DNA of 5,690 nucleotides from Croceibacterium_A sp964439725 (GTDB lineage: Bacteria > Pseudomonadota > Alphaproteobacteria > Sphingomonadales > Sphingomonadaceae). Made by a program: the position numbers and the translations under genes. Positions 5,315 to 5,690 of the stretch are shown here, in pieces. The notes beneath the pieces were generated by a model. It was not told the DNA's origin. It did no database searches and saw only the letters and a program-made list of their open reading frames with translations. Every line of letters starts with the position of its first letter. The stretch's first letter is position 1. Where the stretch lies: the NCBI GenBank assembly GCA_964439725.1, contig CAYTPY010000115.1, positions 1 to 5,690 on the forward strand. The letters are read 5' to 3'.

Positions 5315-5690
5315 CGCGAGGGAGACGGACGCTGCAAGGCGATTTCGACTATGTGATTGTCGGCGCGGGATCGGCCGGGTGCGTGTTGGCCGCGCGGTTG
5401 ACCGAGGATCCGAACACGCGCGTGCTGCTGCTCGAAGCGGGCGGCGGCGCCGACCAGTTCCTGATCCGCATGCCGCTCGGCATGATGAAAGCAATGCTCA
5501 AGCCCGAGCTGACCTGGCGGATGATGACCGAGCCGGAGCCGACGCTGAACGGCCGGCGCCTGTTCCTGCCGCGCGGGCGGCTGCTCGGCGGCTCGTCTTC
5601 GATCAACGGCATGGTCTACATGCGCGGCCACTCGGCCGACTACGACCGCTGGGCGCAGAAAGGCGCACGGGGCTGGAGCCACGCCGAAGT
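5311..5690 (+). CDS. GMC-family FAD-dependent oxidoreductase (partial, C-terminus beyond right edge)
   Basis: The first 126 residues of a glucose-methanol-choline oxidoreductase are visible and the frame stays open to the window edge. The FAD-binding dinucleotide fold reads DYVIVGAGSAGCVLAARLTE (13-32), with the GxGxxG glycines at 18, 20 and 23. VLLLEAGGG follows, with E42 placed to bind the adenosine ribose. GRLLGGSSSINGMVYMRGHS (89-108) matches the first GMC family signature, and WRMMTEPEPTLNGRR (69-83) resembles choline-dehydrogenase-like members. Full proteins are about 530-560 residues, so the substrate and catalytic domain with its His pair is missing. The start at ATG 5311 is the only one upstream of the FAD fold, but has no Shine-Dalgarno sequence. 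GMC enzymes oxidise alcohols to aldehydes; the divergent aldehyde dehydrogenase would take the next step. This resembles a BetA-BetB pair in chemistry, but choline as the substrate is not shown. Confidence 0.93.
   Translation, partial: MSRGRRTLQGDFDYVIVGAGSAGCVLAARLTEDPNTRVLLLEAGGGADQFLIRMPLGMMKAMLKPELTWRMMTEPEPTLNGRRLFLPRGRLLGGSSSINGMVYMRGHSADYDRWAQKGARGWSHAE

Noticed and set aside
5233..5682. In-frame upstream extension of the aldehyde dehydrogenase frame to a start near 5682
   Set aside because: The extension is low-information Arg/Ala/Pro-rich sequence without ALDH similarity, lies antisense to a clear GMC oxidoreductase gene, and a good start with a ribosome binding site exists at 5232.
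3727..5690. betB-betA choline-to-betaine locus
   Set aside because: The chemistry order fits, but the genes are divergent, no betI or choline transporter is seen, and residues that define choline or betaine aldehyde specificity cannot be judged from the visible sequence.
1..5690. CRISPR array, insertion sequence, tRNA, rRNA or prophage
   Set aside because: No regularly spaced repeats, terminal inverted repeats with a transposase, cloverleaf-type sequences or phage genes were seen on either strand.

Overview
The window is 5,690 bases of GC-rich DNA with tightly packed genes, short spacers and no mobile elements, tRNA or rRNA. Gene content and codon bias point to an alphaproteobacterium. A cytochrome b561 apparently joined to a YceI domain, together with a NasT-NasS pair, suggests Sphingomonadales (Sphingomonadaceae or Erythrobacteraceae). 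That placement is inference from protein character, not from a marker gene. A run of exactly 100 Ns at 1775-1874 is an assembly scaffold gap, so its length is probably not a measured distance.

Left part (1-1240, minus strand): a two-gene unit of nasT (ANTAR-domain antiterminator, GTG start at 1240) and nasS (cytoplasmic NrtA-like nitrate/nitrite sensor, start at 662, running off the left edge). They overlap by four bases (ATGA). In studied bacteria NasS holds NasT inactive until nitrate or nitrite binds; free NasT then lets RNA polymerase read through leader terminators ahead of nitrate-assimilation genes. No such target leader is seen here, so the regulated genes probably lie beyond the left edge or elsewhere.

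Middle part (1359-3707, plus strand): a probable transcription unit. It starts with a membrane cytochrome b561 cut by the gap. After the gap come an acidic Pro/Ala/Glu linker and a YceI lipid-binding-type domain, most likely the C-terminal half of the same protein. Then follow a metallo-beta-lactamase-fold hydrolase with an HxDxDH metal motif (43-base spacer containing a strong hairpin) and a 104-residue membrane protein of unknown function (39-base spacer). This unit is divergent from nasT across 118 bases and convergent with the next gene across 19 bases.

Right part (3727-5690): an NAD(P)-dependent aldehyde dehydrogenase (minus strand, complete, 501 residues) and, divergent from it across 78 bases, the N-terminal 126 residues of a GMC-family FAD oxidoreductase (plus strand, running off the right edge). 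Together they form a plausible alcohol-to-aldehyde-to-acid oxidation pair. The AT-rich shared intergenic region has a dyad (ACATA-CCA-TATGT) over the GMC start codon that may be an operator.

No clearly new biological system is visible. The most useful leads are the b561-YceI fusion broken by the gap, the dyad at the GMC/aldehyde dehydrogenase promoter, the hairpin abutting the hydrolase start codon, and the uncharacterised small membrane protein.
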